The notes under the pieces were generated by a model. It made no database searches. It worked only from the letters and a program-made list of their open reading frames with translations, and was not told where the DNA came from. From the NCBI RefSeq assembly GCF_003992595.1, contig NZ_RZNA01000045.1, forward strand, positions 1 to 40,263: 40,263 nt of DNA. The letters are read 5' to 3'. Source of the DNA: Flagellimonas oceanensis (lineage in GTDB: Bacteria > Bacteroidota > Bacteroidia > Flavobacteriales > Flavobacteriaceae). Within the stretch, counting starts at the first letter, position 1; each line of letters begins with the position of its first letter. Position numbers and translations under genes: made by a program. Positions 16,517 through 25,053 of this stretch are shown here, piece after piece.

Positions 16517-18001
16517 TTATGCCTTGGAAGTTAAGGATTTAAAAAATACAAATCCAAAACCTAGGAACAACATTAAGTGGAATGGGAACAATCCATAGTC
16601 GTTCAATGGTATGGCGCTGTACATTCCGAAAAGGAAATAAATCATCAAGGCGAATTCCAAAATCATGTTGGGCGACAATTTGTTGGTCAAATATTTGTTG
16701 CCCTTCCAGGTATCCTTAATACTGTTGATGTTGAATTTTGGAGTTCGTACAAATTCACTTCGTTTCCCCAGATGTCCTTCCAAAACGGCCACGGTATTGT
16801 GCAACGAAAAGCCCAATGCCACGGAGAAGAAAGTAAAGAAAAGCTTGATGTAGTCCACAAAATTGTCAAAACTACTGCCCTGAATACTTTTATAGGTAAA
16901 CCAATAACAAACAAATAGGATAATGGTGCTCAGGATGAAAAAGCTCGTTACCTCGAAGACCCAACCCAAATGCCCGTAGGTGTTTTTAATGTAGAGCATG
17001 GGAATGCTCAACAAGGCCACGATGAACACACAAAGGAACATGGAACTGTTCAAGAGATGCATTACCCCGTGGAATTTTGTTTTGAACGGGATGTTTTTCG
17101 CCGTGATAACGCTCAATACGGTTTTTCTAAAGTTTTCGGCCCCACCTTTGTTCCAGCGGAACTGTTGTGAGCGGGCGGCACTGATCACTACGGGAAGCTC
17201 GGCAGGTGTTTCCACATCTTCCAAATACTTGAACTTCCAGTTTTTCAATTGGGCGCGGTAGCTCAAATCCAAATCTTCGGTAAGGGTATCGCCTTCCCAG
17301 TTTCCTGCATCAAGAATACATTGCTTTCTCCAGATACCTGCGGTGCCATTGAAGTTGATAAAGTGCCCTTTTGAGTTTCTTCCCACCTGCTCCAAGGTAA
17401 AATGGGCATCCAAGGCAAAGGCCTGGATGCGGGTCAAGGTAGAATAATCTCTGTTGATGTGCCCCCAACGGGTCTGTACCACACCGATTTCTTCATCCTT
17501 GAAGTAGGGAACGGTCTTTTTCAACCAATCGCCTTCGGGCAAAAAGTCAGCATCAAAAATGGCGATAAAATCCCCTTTGGCGATTTCGAGTCCTTCTTTT
17601 AGGGCTCCCGCTTTAAAACCTTGTCGGTTTTCCCTGCGGATGTGTTGTATGTCCAATCCAGTTTCCTGAAGTTCTTGGACCCTTCGGGCCGTTTCAGCAA
17701 CAGAATCATCAGTGGAGTCGTCCAGCACCTGGATTTCCAACTTGCTTTTTGGATATTCTATTTTGGCAATGTTGTCCAACAAACGTTCCATCACATATTC
17801 CTCGTTGTAGATAGGGAGTTGGATGGTTACGAATGGAATTTCTTTGGGATCGAGAAGGTTGAATTTTGGGGCTTCTTCGTTTCGTTTTTTATAGCCGAGA
17901 TAGTTAATCAAAAGATTGAGTTGAGCAAGGCTATAAAAGAATATCAATATTAAGGCCGTACTGTAAATAGCAATGATGATGTAAGCAATAGCGAGTCCCA
18001 T
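16517..18001 (-). CDS. processive family 2 glycosyltransferase, cellulose-synthase/CslA-like
   Basis: 494 residues. An N-terminal membrane segment (about 3-27) precedes a cytoplasmic GT2 domain with VTIQLPIYNE, QVLDDSTDDS, the metal-binding FDADF, TLTEDLDLSYR (catalytic-base TED) and QQFRWNKGG (the Q(Q/R)xRW motif of processive synthases). At least four membrane segments follow. This set is typical of enzymes that extend and export a beta-linked polysaccharide, close in plan to plant CslA glucomannan synthases and bacterial relatives. No BcsB or PilZ partner is adjacent. It overlaps the DPM1-like gene by 1 base (TAATG), implying coupled translation. A mannan-type product is an inference from the neighbouring genes. 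Confidence 0.85.
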   Translation of the reverse strand: MGLAIAYIIIAIYSTALILIFFYSLAQLNLLINYLGYKKRNEEAPKFNLLDPKEIPFVTIQLPIYNEEYVMERLLDNIAKIEYPKSKLEIQVLDDSTDDSVAETARRVQELQETGLDIQHIRRENRQGFKAGALKEGLEIAKGDFIAIFDADFLPEGDWLKKTVPYFKDEEIGVVQTRWGHINRDYSTLTRIQAFALDAHFTLEQVGRNSKGHFINFNGTAGIWRKQCILDAGNWEGDTLTEDLDLSYRAQLKNWKFKYLEDVETPAELPVVISAARSQQFRWNKGGAENFRKTVLSVITAKNIPFKTKFHGVMHLLNSSMFLCVFIVALLSIPMLYIKNTYGHLGWVFEVTSFFILSTIILFVCYWFTYKSIQGSSFDNFVDYIKLFFTFFSVALGFSLHNTVAVLEGHLGKRSEFVRTPKFNINSIKDTWKGNKYLTNKLSPNMILEFALMIYFLFGMYSAIPLNDYGLFPFHLMLFLGFGFVFFKSLTSKA

Positions 18002-18690
18002 TATTTTAAACTGTATTTAAAGATCCAACCCAATATTTTTATGCCAGCAAATATAGTACCTTTTACCGTACCAGAAACTTTTGAGACGCCAATTCTTCGT
18101 TTGTAACGTACTGGTACTTCGATATATGACATTTTTTTTCTTAAAATTTTTAACTGCATTTCCACTGTCCATCCGTAAGTGGTGTCCTGCATTTTTAATT
18201 CTTTGAGCTTTTCATATTTTATTGCCCTAAAAGGTCCTAAATCCGTAAATTTTGACCTGAAAAATAATCGCATTAGGAATGTGGCCAATTTGTTCCCAAA
18301 AACCTGTTGTGGGGTCATTGATCCTGGTTCGCGAAGTGATTTTTTTCGCGCTCCGACCACAAAATCGATGTCATTTTCCAAAATCGGGGCGATAATCTTA
18401 TCCAATTCCTCTGGATAATCTGAATAGTCTCCGTCGATAAATACGATAATGTCGGGTGTTTTGGATCGTTCGGATATGTAATTTAATCCCTTTAAGCAGG
18501 CGAACCCATAGCCCTTGCGGTCTTCCGTAATTACGGTTGCCCCTGCTTTTGTTGCATTTGCTACGGTATCGTCTTCAGAACCGTTGTCGACCACCACAAT
18601 TTCGGATACGTGATCGGGGATTTCCGAGACCACCAATCCAATGGAATCTCCTTCGTTGATTGCTGGGATTATTACTCTGATATCCGCCAT
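18001..18690 (-). CDS. family 2 glycosyltransferase, DPM1/polyprenyl-phosphate sugar synthase-like
   Basis: 229 residues. The GT2 A-fold starts at RVIIPAINEGDSIG and continues with IVVVDNGSEDDTV, GKGYGFACLKGL-like sequence (DRKGYGFACLKGLNYI) and the DxD motif in FIDGDYSDYP. A basic C-terminal part (VRYKRRIGVSKVSGTVKG) resembles dolichyl/polyprenyl-phosphate mannose synthases. A hydrophobic end (IKILGWIFKY) could touch the membrane. It probably makes a lipid-linked monosaccharide from a nucleotide sugar. It is the first gene of the trio, with a TAnnTTTG-type box about 40 bases upstream. The sugar cannot be read from sequence. Confidence 0.85.
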   Translation of the reverse strand: MADIRVIIPAINEGDSIGLVVSEIPDHVSEIVVVDNGSEDDTVANATKAGATVITEDRKGYGFACLKGLNYISERSKTPDIIVFIDGDYSDYPEELDKIIAPILENDIDFVVGARKKSLREPGSMTPQQVFGNKLATFLMRLFFRSKFTDLGPFRAIKYEKLKELKMQDTTYGWTVEMQLKILRKKMSYIEVPVRYKRRIGVSKVSGTVKGTIFAGIKILGWIFKYSLK

Positions 18691-18728
18691 TGGATGGGAA
18701 TCAATTTTTAGTTAGTGTTAACAGTTGC

Positions 18729-18736
18729 CAAAACTA
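18729..18736 (-). promoter_or_regulatory. -7 promoter box for the glycosyltransferase operon
   Basis: On the minus strand these bases read TAGTTTTG, a full match to the Bacteroidetes -7 consensus TAnnTTTG. The box is 39 bases upstream of the DPM1-like ATG at 18690. I found no TTG at the expected -33 distance. It suggests the trio can be transcribed separately from the upstream polyferredoxin gene. Confidence 0.35.
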
Positions 18737-18784
18737 AAATTTTCCACGGATATCCGAGGGGAATGTTGATAAAAGAAAGTCCGT

Positions 18785-20395
18785 CTACTTTTTGTTGACA
18801 AGCGTCAATAGATCTACGTCGTTTCCTAAAAGTACTTGGTTGCTGTCTATTCTACCTTCCAAAGGCCCGTTTTCCAATTTGAGCACGCCTCGTGGACATA
18901 CCGCCGAGCAAATGCCACAGCCTACGCAACTGGCCCGTACAATGTTCTCGCCTTTTTGGGCATAGGCCCGAACATCGATACCCATCTCGCAATAGGTGGA
19001 ACAGTTCCCGCAAGAGATGCATTGTCCGCCGTTGGTGGTGATCCTGAATCGGGAGAACAGTTTTTGTTGAAAACCGAGAATGGCGGCCATGGGGCAACCA
19101 AACCTGCACCAGACCCTACTACCGAAAATGGGGTAGAAGCCCGTTCCGATAACTCCCGAAAAGATACTTCCGATCAAGAAGGAGTACGATTTACGAAGCG
19201 TTCCCGATTTGAACAGAAAGACTTCCCCTTCGCCGCTAAAAAAGTGAAATCCGATCAGGGCAATGATGATTACAAAGTAACCGATGGCCCCGTACTGCGC
19301 ATCTTTTTGAAGCTGGTCTCTCTTGAAGATCATGGCCCATCCAAAAACTAAGGTAAGTAACACGGCTACGCCAATTAAGAAAGTGCTCTTCGTCAACCAA
19401 TATTTGCTGGTGTCCGTACCTAAATAGGAATAGATGACAGCAGTGGTCATCAAGGTCACAAATACGACAACGCTGTGCACTACCCAACGCTCCACTTTCC
19501 AGGCAAAGGTGGATTTGTCGCTCAACTGCCTAAAGGAATCCCCAGCGGTTTCCGCCAATCCACCACAGCCACAAACCCAGGAGCAATACCATCTTTTACC
19601 GTATTTATAGGTAAGGATGGGGGTTATCACAAAAATGGAAAGGATACCAAAAATCAATAGGGCAAAACCAATTTCTCCTGAACTTAAAAAGGCTTTAATG
19701 CGATACCCCTCAAAATTGTAATAGTTGAGGGGCCAAATATTTTTGAGGTCGTAATAAGGTAAACTTCCCCCGTCCAAAATTTTATCGCCGTTCAAGCGGG
19801 CCATCAATTCTGGGATAATGAAGGCAAAGGCCAATTGGAAAAACATCACGCTCCATGTTCGCAATCTTTCGTAACGGTTATGACGGAATTTCCAAAGGAA
19901 CTTGATACCAAAAACTAAAATAGCAACCGTGTAAAGAGTCCCGTAAACGAACCATTGACTGGCAGGGTTACCACTCAAAAATTTACTGAGGGGGTCAAAA
20001 AGGCCAATAACACCCTTATTGTCACCTTCGCTGACCAGTCCGATATATTCCGGATAAAAATAAAGTACAATATAGAATCCTGTGAGGACCAAACCTAACA
20101 CCCAGCCCCATAATCCTCGACTGGAAATGGACTTGAACCAAACGCCATCATTTTTAATCCCTGGAATTTTTTGGGAATAGGCATCCCAAGAAAACCAAAT
20201 GGTTCCAATACTGATGGCCGATAAGGACAAGGTCATCCACAAGGTCTTGTTCGGGAAATTGACATTAAAAGCGGCCAAAATCAAAATTCCCAGTCCGGAT
20301 AATCCCAAAAGAACCGCAAGTTTTTGACCTATGCTCAAACTCTTTGGTGGTTCGCCCGTTAGGGCCATACTTTTATGATATGTTTGACTGTTCAT
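18785..20395 (-). CDS. membrane polyferredoxin (NosR/NapH-like 4Fe-4S protein)
   Basis: 536 residues. Membrane segments are spread over residues about 25-420. Two cysteine loops of the NapH/NosR kind are present, WYCSWVCGCGG near residue 280 and WCRFGCPM near 430. They are followed by two ferredoxin-type clusters, CISCGNCSTYCEMGID and CVGCGICSAVCP (the second ending CP as in classical 2x[4Fe-4S] domains). Such proteins carry electrons across or along the inner membrane from quinol or a flavoprotein to a periplasmic or cytoplasmic acceptor. No nos, nap or cytochrome oxidase assembly genes are in the window. The nearest redox partner is the FAD oxidoreductase encoded 107 bases upstream in the same direction. 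The acceptor is unknown. Confidence 0.85.
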   Translation of the reverse strand: MNSQTYHKSMALTGEPPKSLSIGQKLAVLLGLSGLGILILAAFNVNFPNKTLWMTLSLSAISIGTIWFSWDAYSQKIPGIKNDGVWFKSISSRGLWGWVLGLVLTGFYIVLYFYPEYIGLVSEGDNKGVIGLFDPLSKFLSGNPASQWFVYGTLYTVAILVFGIKFLWKFRHNRYERLRTWSVMFFQLAFAFIIPELMARLNGDKILDGGSLPYYDLKNIWPLNYYNFEGYRIKAFLSSGEIGFALLIFGILSIFVITPILTYKYGKRWYCSWVCGCGGLAETAGDSFRQLSDKSTFAWKVERWVVHSVVVFVTLMTTAVIYSYLGTDTSKYWLTKSTFLIGVAVLLTLVFGWAMIFKRDQLQKDAQYGAIGYFVIIIALIGFHFFSGEGEVFLFKSGTLRKSYSFLIGSIFSGVIGTGFYPIFGSRVWCRFGCPMAAILGFQQKLFSRFRITTNGGQCISCGNCSTYCEMGIDVRAYAQKGENIVRASCVGCGICSAVCPRGVLKLENGPLEGRIDSNQVLLGNDVDLLTLVNKK

Positions 20396-20502
20396 TGTTT
20401 GTTGTTACTTTGTTCTGATATTTTTCAATCGGACATGACCTCTTCGGTCTTTTGTGCAATTTAAACTCTTTAATAAACCGTTAACCCTGAACCATAAACC
20501 AA

Positions 20503-21852
20503 TCAACTCAGTTGGAAGATGCGTTTTAGGTTTTTCTTTTTTAGGTTGATCGACTTTCCAAAATCGGAATTGTATTTGGAAACAATTTGAGATTCAAAAT
20601 TTTTATAAAACTCGGGGTCAAAATTGGCATCCCTAAGATGTTCCATCACAAAATCAATAGTTGTTTTTTCACTCAGCCATCTATCGAACACTTCGTGCCG
20701 CAAACGTATGCCAAAGGTATTGATACCCAATAGCGTTTCGGAATCCTTGTCAAATGCAATGGTAATGCACAGTTTTTCTTTGGTGTGCCTCCAATGGAAG
20801 TGGGCCTCGTTTTCTTTTTTCCTTCTTTCCGAAAACACCCAACCATAGGTTTGATACTCAATGTCCAAGAATTTGGCAGAGTTGAACCAATGGCCCGGTT
20901 TATATTCCATTCGGTGGCCGCAGATGGTTTGGGCCAGGGTTTCGCCCATCATTCGTCCCGTGTACCAAACAGCTTCAATGGGGCGTCGGTTTCCAATGGC
21001 TTCGCGCTGTTCGGCGCAGTCGCCAATGGCATATACGTCTTCAACGTTGGTTTCCAAAAACCGGTTCACTTTTACACCACGGCCCAACTCAATGCCCGAA
21101 TCTTTGAGAAAATCAATATTTGGGGTAACGCCGGCGGTCAATCCAACCAAATTACATTCAATTTCTTCTCCTGTTTCGGCCAAGGTTACGGATTTAACCT
21201 TTCCCTTAACATCAGAATTGATCTCCTTTAGAGAAGTGCCCAAGCGCAAATCAATATGATGTTCCCGAATATGTTCATTGATCATTTCCGATTCTCCAGA
21301 AGGCAAAACGCTGTTCCAGAAGCTATCTTCACGAACCAAAAAGGTTACGGGAATATCCCGGGTTCGGAGCATCTCGGCCAGTTCAATGCCGATAAGCCCA
21401 CCACCAATGATGACAGCTCGTTTACATATGTTGTTATTAGGGGCGTTTTGTTGCAATAGTTCCAGGTCCTGCTTGGAATAAAGCCCTTGAACGCCATCCA
21501 AATCCTGTCCTGGCCATCCGAATTTGTTGGGTTTTGATCCCGTGGCAATAATCAGTTTGTCGTAATGTAGGTTTGGTACGCCATCAATGTGTAGCAGTTT
21601 ATCTCGAGTATTAACCTTGGTTACATGCCCTTTAATCAAATCGATTCTGTTCTTTTTCCAGAAATGGTTTTCATAGGGTTGGGTGTGCTCAAACTTCATA
21701 TGGCCCATGTACACATACATCAAAGCCGTTCGGGAGAAAAAATATTCGGATTCTGCGGAAACAATAGTGATTTTTTTATCGGAAAGCTTTCGAATGTGCC
21801 TTGCAGCGGTAACGCCTGCAATTCCATTTCCGATGATGACAATGTGTTCCAT
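20503..21852 (-). CDS. FAD-dependent NAD(P) oxidoreductase, pyridine nucleotide-disulfide family
   Basis: 449 residues. The FAD-binding GNGIAGVTAARHIRKL is at the N-terminus, the NAD(P)-binding IIGGGLIGIELAEML near residue 150, and the second FAD motif VYAIGDCAEQREAIG near 280. No CxxxxC redox disulfide is seen. It is therefore closer to ferredoxin/rubredoxin reductases and the NirB N-terminal half than to disulfide reductases. A C-terminal extension (about 370-449), ending in a Lys-rich stretch, is not part of the core fold. It probably passes electrons from NAD(P)H to the adjacent polyferredoxin, or back. It is divergent from the GH113-like gene, with a 128-base shared upstream region. Confidence 0.85.
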   Translation of the reverse strand: MEHIVIIGNGIAGVTAARHIRKLSDKKITIVSAESEYFFSRTALMYVYMGHMKFEHTQPYENHFWKKNRIDLIKGHVTKVNTRDKLLHIDGVPNLHYDKLIIATGSKPNKFGWPGQDLDGVQGLYSKQDLELLQQNAPNNNICKRAVIIGGGLIGIELAEMLRTRDIPVTFLVREDSFWNSVLPSGESEMINEHIREHHIDLRLGTSLKEINSDVKGKVKSVTLAETGEEIECNLVGLTAGVTPNIDFLKDSGIELGRGVKVNRFLETNVEDVYAIGDCAEQREAIGNRRPIEAVWYTGRMMGETLAQTICGHRMEYKPGHWFNSAKFLDIEYQTYGWVFSERRKKENEAHFHWRHTKEKLCITIAFDKDSETLLGINTFGIRLRHEVFDRWLSEKTTIDFVMEHLRDANFDPEFYKNFESQIVSKYNSDFGKSINLKKKNLKRIFQLS

Positions 21853-21980
21853 GGGTCGGGTTTGATTGTTTTATGTGTCGAGTTTTGCAGAAAGAACTTA
21901 ACAGTGAAATGAAAATTAATAAGAATTTAGCAGCTTATAGCTGTTTTAAAATTATTATTTTAGAAGGGTTTATCATCATT

Positions 21981-23003
21981 ATGAAGAAGCTGATTTTTTT
22001 ATGGGTGCTTGTTTTGGCCTCTTGTGCCAGTAGCAAGTTTGACAAGGTCAATGGTGTCAGTTTTGTCTCGTCCAGAGAGGAAGTGGCCCAACATCATATT
22101 GACCCGGTTCTCGATGTACAGGCCAACTATGCCGCCATTATGCCCTTTGGGTTTATTCGTGATTTGGATTCCCCGGAATTGGTCTTCAATACGGATAGAC
22201 AATGGTTCGGGGAGCGAAGGGAAGGTGCGAAGCAGTATATCGAAAAGCTGCATCAAAACGGGGTAAGCGTGATGGTAAAACCTCAAATTTGGATTTTTGA
22301 TGGTCAATTTACCGGCAATATGAAAATGCCTTCCGAGGAAGATTGGAAAAAGCTGGAGGCCTCCTATGAAGAATTTATTCTACTCTATGCAGGACTGGCC
22401 GAAGAGACCCAAAGCGATATTTTTTGTATTGGTACGGAGCTTAAAACCTTCGTTGACGAGCGACCTGAATTTTGGAACGATTTGATTCAAAAAGTGAGGA
22501 CTGCCTATACGGGAAAAATCACTTATGCGGCCAATTGGGACGAGTATGCAAAAACACCATTTTGGGAGGAGTTGGATTATATCGGAGTAAACGCTTATTT
22601 CCCATTGTGTGAAAGGGAAAATCCCACTGTTGAGACACTTACCGAAGGTTGGCAGCCTTGGAAAACCAAAATGCGGGAACTTGCAGAACAAGTTGAAAGG
22701 CCCATTTTGTTTACAGAGTTTGGATACCGAAGCATGGATTTTACGGGCAAGAAACCATGGTTGGTGGACCGTAATCAAGAAAATGTAAACCTTGAAGCCC
22801 AAGCTCGGGCCACCCAAGTGCTTTTTGAAGAGTTTTGGAACGAGGATTGGTTTGCTGGAGGATTTGTTTGGAAGTGGTTTATGCAGCACGATAGCGTCGG
22901 GGGCAATGAGGACAATCGTTTTACACCACAGAACAAGCCTGCAGAATCCGTAATTCGAAGACAATATGCCCAAGTCCGCAAATCAAGTCTTAAAGGGTAT
23001 TAA
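21981..23003 (+). CDS. glycoside hydrolase, GH113-like TIM-barrel lipoprotein
   Basis: 340 residues from the ATG at 21981, chosen because it opens a lipoprotein signal (MKKLIFLWVLVLASC, lipobox LASC). Earlier in-frame starts have no signal. The mature domain looks like a clan-A (beta/alpha)8 barrel. The candidate acid/base Glu is in FCIGTELKTF after strand 4, and the candidate nucleophile Glu is in ILFTEFGYRS at strand 7. YIGVNAYFPL and GGFVWKWF fit GH113 (beta-1,4-mannanase type) and the GTA-TIM group. It would act on a beta-linked polysaccharide at the cell surface or in the periplasm. It lies opposite the CslA-like synthase operon, which suggests, without proof, that it trims the same polymer. 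Confidence 0.75.
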   Translation: MKKLIFLWVLVLASCASSKFDKVNGVSFVSSREEVAQHHIDPVLDVQANYAAIMPFGFIRDLDSPELVFNTDRQWFGERREGAKQYIEKLHQNGVSVMVKPQIWIFDGQFTGNMKMPSEEDWKKLEASYEEFILLYAGLAEETQSDIFCIGTELKTFVDERPEFWNDLIQKVRTAYTGKITYAANWDEYAKTPFWEELDYIGVNAYFPLCERENPTVETLTEGWQPWKTKMRELAEQVERPILFTEFGYRSMDFTGKKPWLVDRNQENVNLEAQARATQVLFEEFWNEDWFAGGFVWKWFMQHDSVGGNEDNRFTPQNKPAESVIRRQYAQVRKSSLKGY

Positions 23004-23093
23004 ATGTTTTGTGGGAATTTTTATCCTAAATCGTAACCAACCTTAGTGTTTTTTCCCCATATTTGTAGCACATCCCACCCAAAACATACAGTA

Positions 23094-24026
23094 ATGAAAT
23101 TACGATTGACCCTTCTTTTTTGGGTAGGGGCCTTTGCATTCCTTTTGGGGCAGGAGGTCGAGTACTACCATGTGGTTGCTGAGCAAGGAGATGGCATATT
23201 TTCCCTGCTTCGCAAACAAGGATTAGACCCTGCCAAACACTACGGAGAATTTTTAGAGCTCAATTCAGATAAAATAAAGGAAGGAACCGCCTTAAAATTG
23301 GGCGAGAAATACAAAATACCCTATGCTGACGATTCCTTTAAAAAGAAAGGGGTTTTGGTAGAAGCGGTAAAAGATGCCGAAGCTCCTATTTTTGATAAAG
23401 AACTTGGGCAGATGTCTTTAAAGAGCGACCGCCTTAAGGATGCTGTGTATTATCTGATTGCCGAAAACAGTTCTGAAACTGATAAGAGTTTTGTAAAGGA
23501 TGTTTCACAACGTATTGCTGCAGAATTGATGATGAATGGTGCCCAAGTATATGTAGTAGGGGATGAGATCATGGAAGATTTGGGGGCTGAAAGCGAATCG
23601 ACCGAGAATGCCATGGGAGATTATATCAAGGTCATCAACAAGAGATACATACAGAACACGGGCAAATACCAACGAGTGCTGTTCATCAGGGCTGAAAATG
23701 TATCAGGGTCAGGCAATATGGACGTAGCCGTTTACCATTATAACAAAAGCGCCCAAGGTCAGCGCTTCGCGGAGAATATACAGCATGTGTTCAAGGAGAA
23801 CAGTATTTCCAATACCACTATTGACGAAGCCAGTCTGATTTTTGAGGATATGAACAGCCTTTATTTGGCTCGGAACATTCTTCCCGCTATCAGTTTACTG
23901 ACCATTGAGAGTACGAAGAACACTTCAAAAAGTAAGATATCACTCAAACCAAACAAAAAGGAATTTGCCAATCTAATCAGTAATGGCATCATTAATGATT
24001 ATGTTGATTTAGAATTTGATAATTAA
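23094..24026 (+). CDS. amidase_3-like pseudoenzyme with LysM-like N-terminal domain
   Basis: 310 residues from the ATG at 23094, which opens a signal peptide (KLRLTLLFWVGAFAFLLG). Residues about 22-80 form a LysM-like module (YHVVAEQGDGIFSLLRKQG, ending KLGEKYKIPYAD). The remainder aligns along its length with the N-acetylmuramoyl-L-alanine amidase encoded immediately downstream. The zinc and catalytic positions are lost: LISGHGGPDPGA in the partner is LIAENSSETDKS here, THVDSRG is RAENVSG, and the catalytic Glu in YIEIGN is Thr in LLTIES. It should not hydrolyse peptidoglycan but may bind glycan or its partner. Its stop directly abuts the next ATG (TAAATG), so the pair is co-expressed. Confidence 0.75.
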   Translation: MKLRLTLLFWVGAFAFLLGQEVEYYHVVAEQGDGIFSLLRKQGLDPAKHYGEFLELNSDKIKEGTALKLGEKYKIPYADDSFKKKGVLVEAVKDAEAPIFDKELGQMSLKSDRLKDAVYYLIAENSSETDKSFVKDVSQRIAAELMMNGAQVYVVGDEIMEDLGAESESTENAMGDYIKVINKRYIQNTGKYQRVLFIRAENVSGSGNMDVAVYHYNKSAQGQRFAENIQHVFKENSISNTTIDEASLIFEDMNSLYLARNILPAISLLTIESTKNTSKSKISLKPNKKEFANLISNGIINDYVDLEFDN

Positions 24027-25049
24027 ATGAAATCTTTCCGGTTTATCGTATTGTCGAGTGTTTTGTCTTTGGTTCAGGTTACGGTCTGGGCTCAAGAAGA
24101 GTACCCCAAAGTAATGGCACAAGAGGGGGACGGAATCTATACCCTGTTGAGAAGGCATGGTGTCAGCCCTACGAAGTACTACAATGATTTTGTGGAAATG
24201 AACCAAGAGGATTTGGGAGAAGATGAATCTTTGATTTTAGGTAAGCAATACATTTTGCCAGATACTTTGGTGGCAAAAAGAGTTGAAGTGGTAGAAGAAG
24301 GAATTACCTATTCCATTTTTGGAGATGATTTCAAAAAAGTCGATGCAGCCAGCAAGCGCTTGGACAATACGGTCTATTATTTGATTTCAGGGCATGGTGG
24401 CCCCGACCCAGGGGCTGTGGAGAAGTACCGCGGTAAATTGATTGCGGAGGATGAATATGCCTATGATGTGACCCTTCGATTGGCTCGTGAGCTCATATCA
24501 CATGGGGCAGAGGTGCATATCATTGTTCAAGACGCCAACGACGGTATCAGGGACAGTAAAGTATTGGAATTGGATACCGATGAAACCGTATTTTCAAACA
24601 CTATTCCCTTGGGTCAATTGGAGCGCTTAAAACAACGCACCAAAGCCGTGAATGACCTGTATGTGAAGAATTCAGGAAAATACCAACGCCTATTGGTCAC
24701 CCATGTGGACAGTAGGGGCGAAGGCACCAATATCGATGTGTTCTTTTATCATCACGAAAAAAGCACCAACGGAAAAAGGCTGGCGGAAAGCATTCATCAG
24801 ACCTTCTTCAGGAAATACAAAAAATTCCAGCCTAACCGATTGTACAATGGTACGTTTATGGAACGTAGCAGTTTGTATGTGGTTAAAAACACGCTTCCTG
24901 CTATGGCCTATATTGAAATTGGCAATATCAGAAACAAAAAAGACCAACGTAGGATCTTGGATCCTGATAACCGACAGGCTCTGGCCAAATGGATTTCCGA
25001 GGGAATTCTTTTGGATTATGAATCCTCCAAGGAAGCTCTTGCCAAATAA
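24027..25049 (+). CDS. N-acetylmuramoyl-L-alanine amidase (amidase_3) with LysM-like domain
   Basis: 340 residues with a signal peptide (FIVLSSVLSLVQVTVWA). A LysM-like module (VMAQEGDGIYTLLRRHG to LGKQYILPD) is followed by the amidase domain. Its zinc His is in GHGGPDPGA (His123), the second ligand Glu in AEDEYAYD (141 or 143), a second His in VTHVDSRG (His226), and the catalytic Glu in YIEIGNIR (Glu297). It should cleave the bond between N-acetylmuramic acid and the stem peptide in the periplasm, during cell separation or wall remodelling. Compared with E. coli AmiC it has the binding module at the N-terminus and lacks an AMIN domain. It forms a tight tandem with its degenerate paralogue and converges on arsM with a 4-base gap. 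Confidence 0.9.
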   Translation: MKSFRFIVLSSVLSLVQVTVWAQEEYPKVMAQEGDGIYTLLRRHGVSPTKYYNDFVEMNQEDLGEDESLILGKQYILPDTLVAKRVEVVEEGITYSIFGDDFKKVDAASKRLDNTVYYLISGHGGPDPGAVEKYRGKLIAEDEYAYDVTLRLARELISHGAEVHIIVQDANDGIRDSKVLELDTDETVFSNTIPLGQLERLKQRTKAVNDLYVKNSGKYQRLLVTHVDSRGEGTNIDVFFYHHEKSTNGKRLAESIHQTFFRKYKKFQPNRLYNGTFMERSSLYVVKNTLPAMAYIEIGNIRNKKDQRRILDPDNRQALAKWISEGILLDYESSKEALAK

Positions 25050-25053
25050 TCTG

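Noticed and set aside
20437..20449. GACC-TCTTC-GGTC hairpin upstream of the polyferredoxin gene
   Set aside because: A 4-bp stem without a U-tract in either direction is easily found by chance. It was not strong enough for a terminator or operator call.
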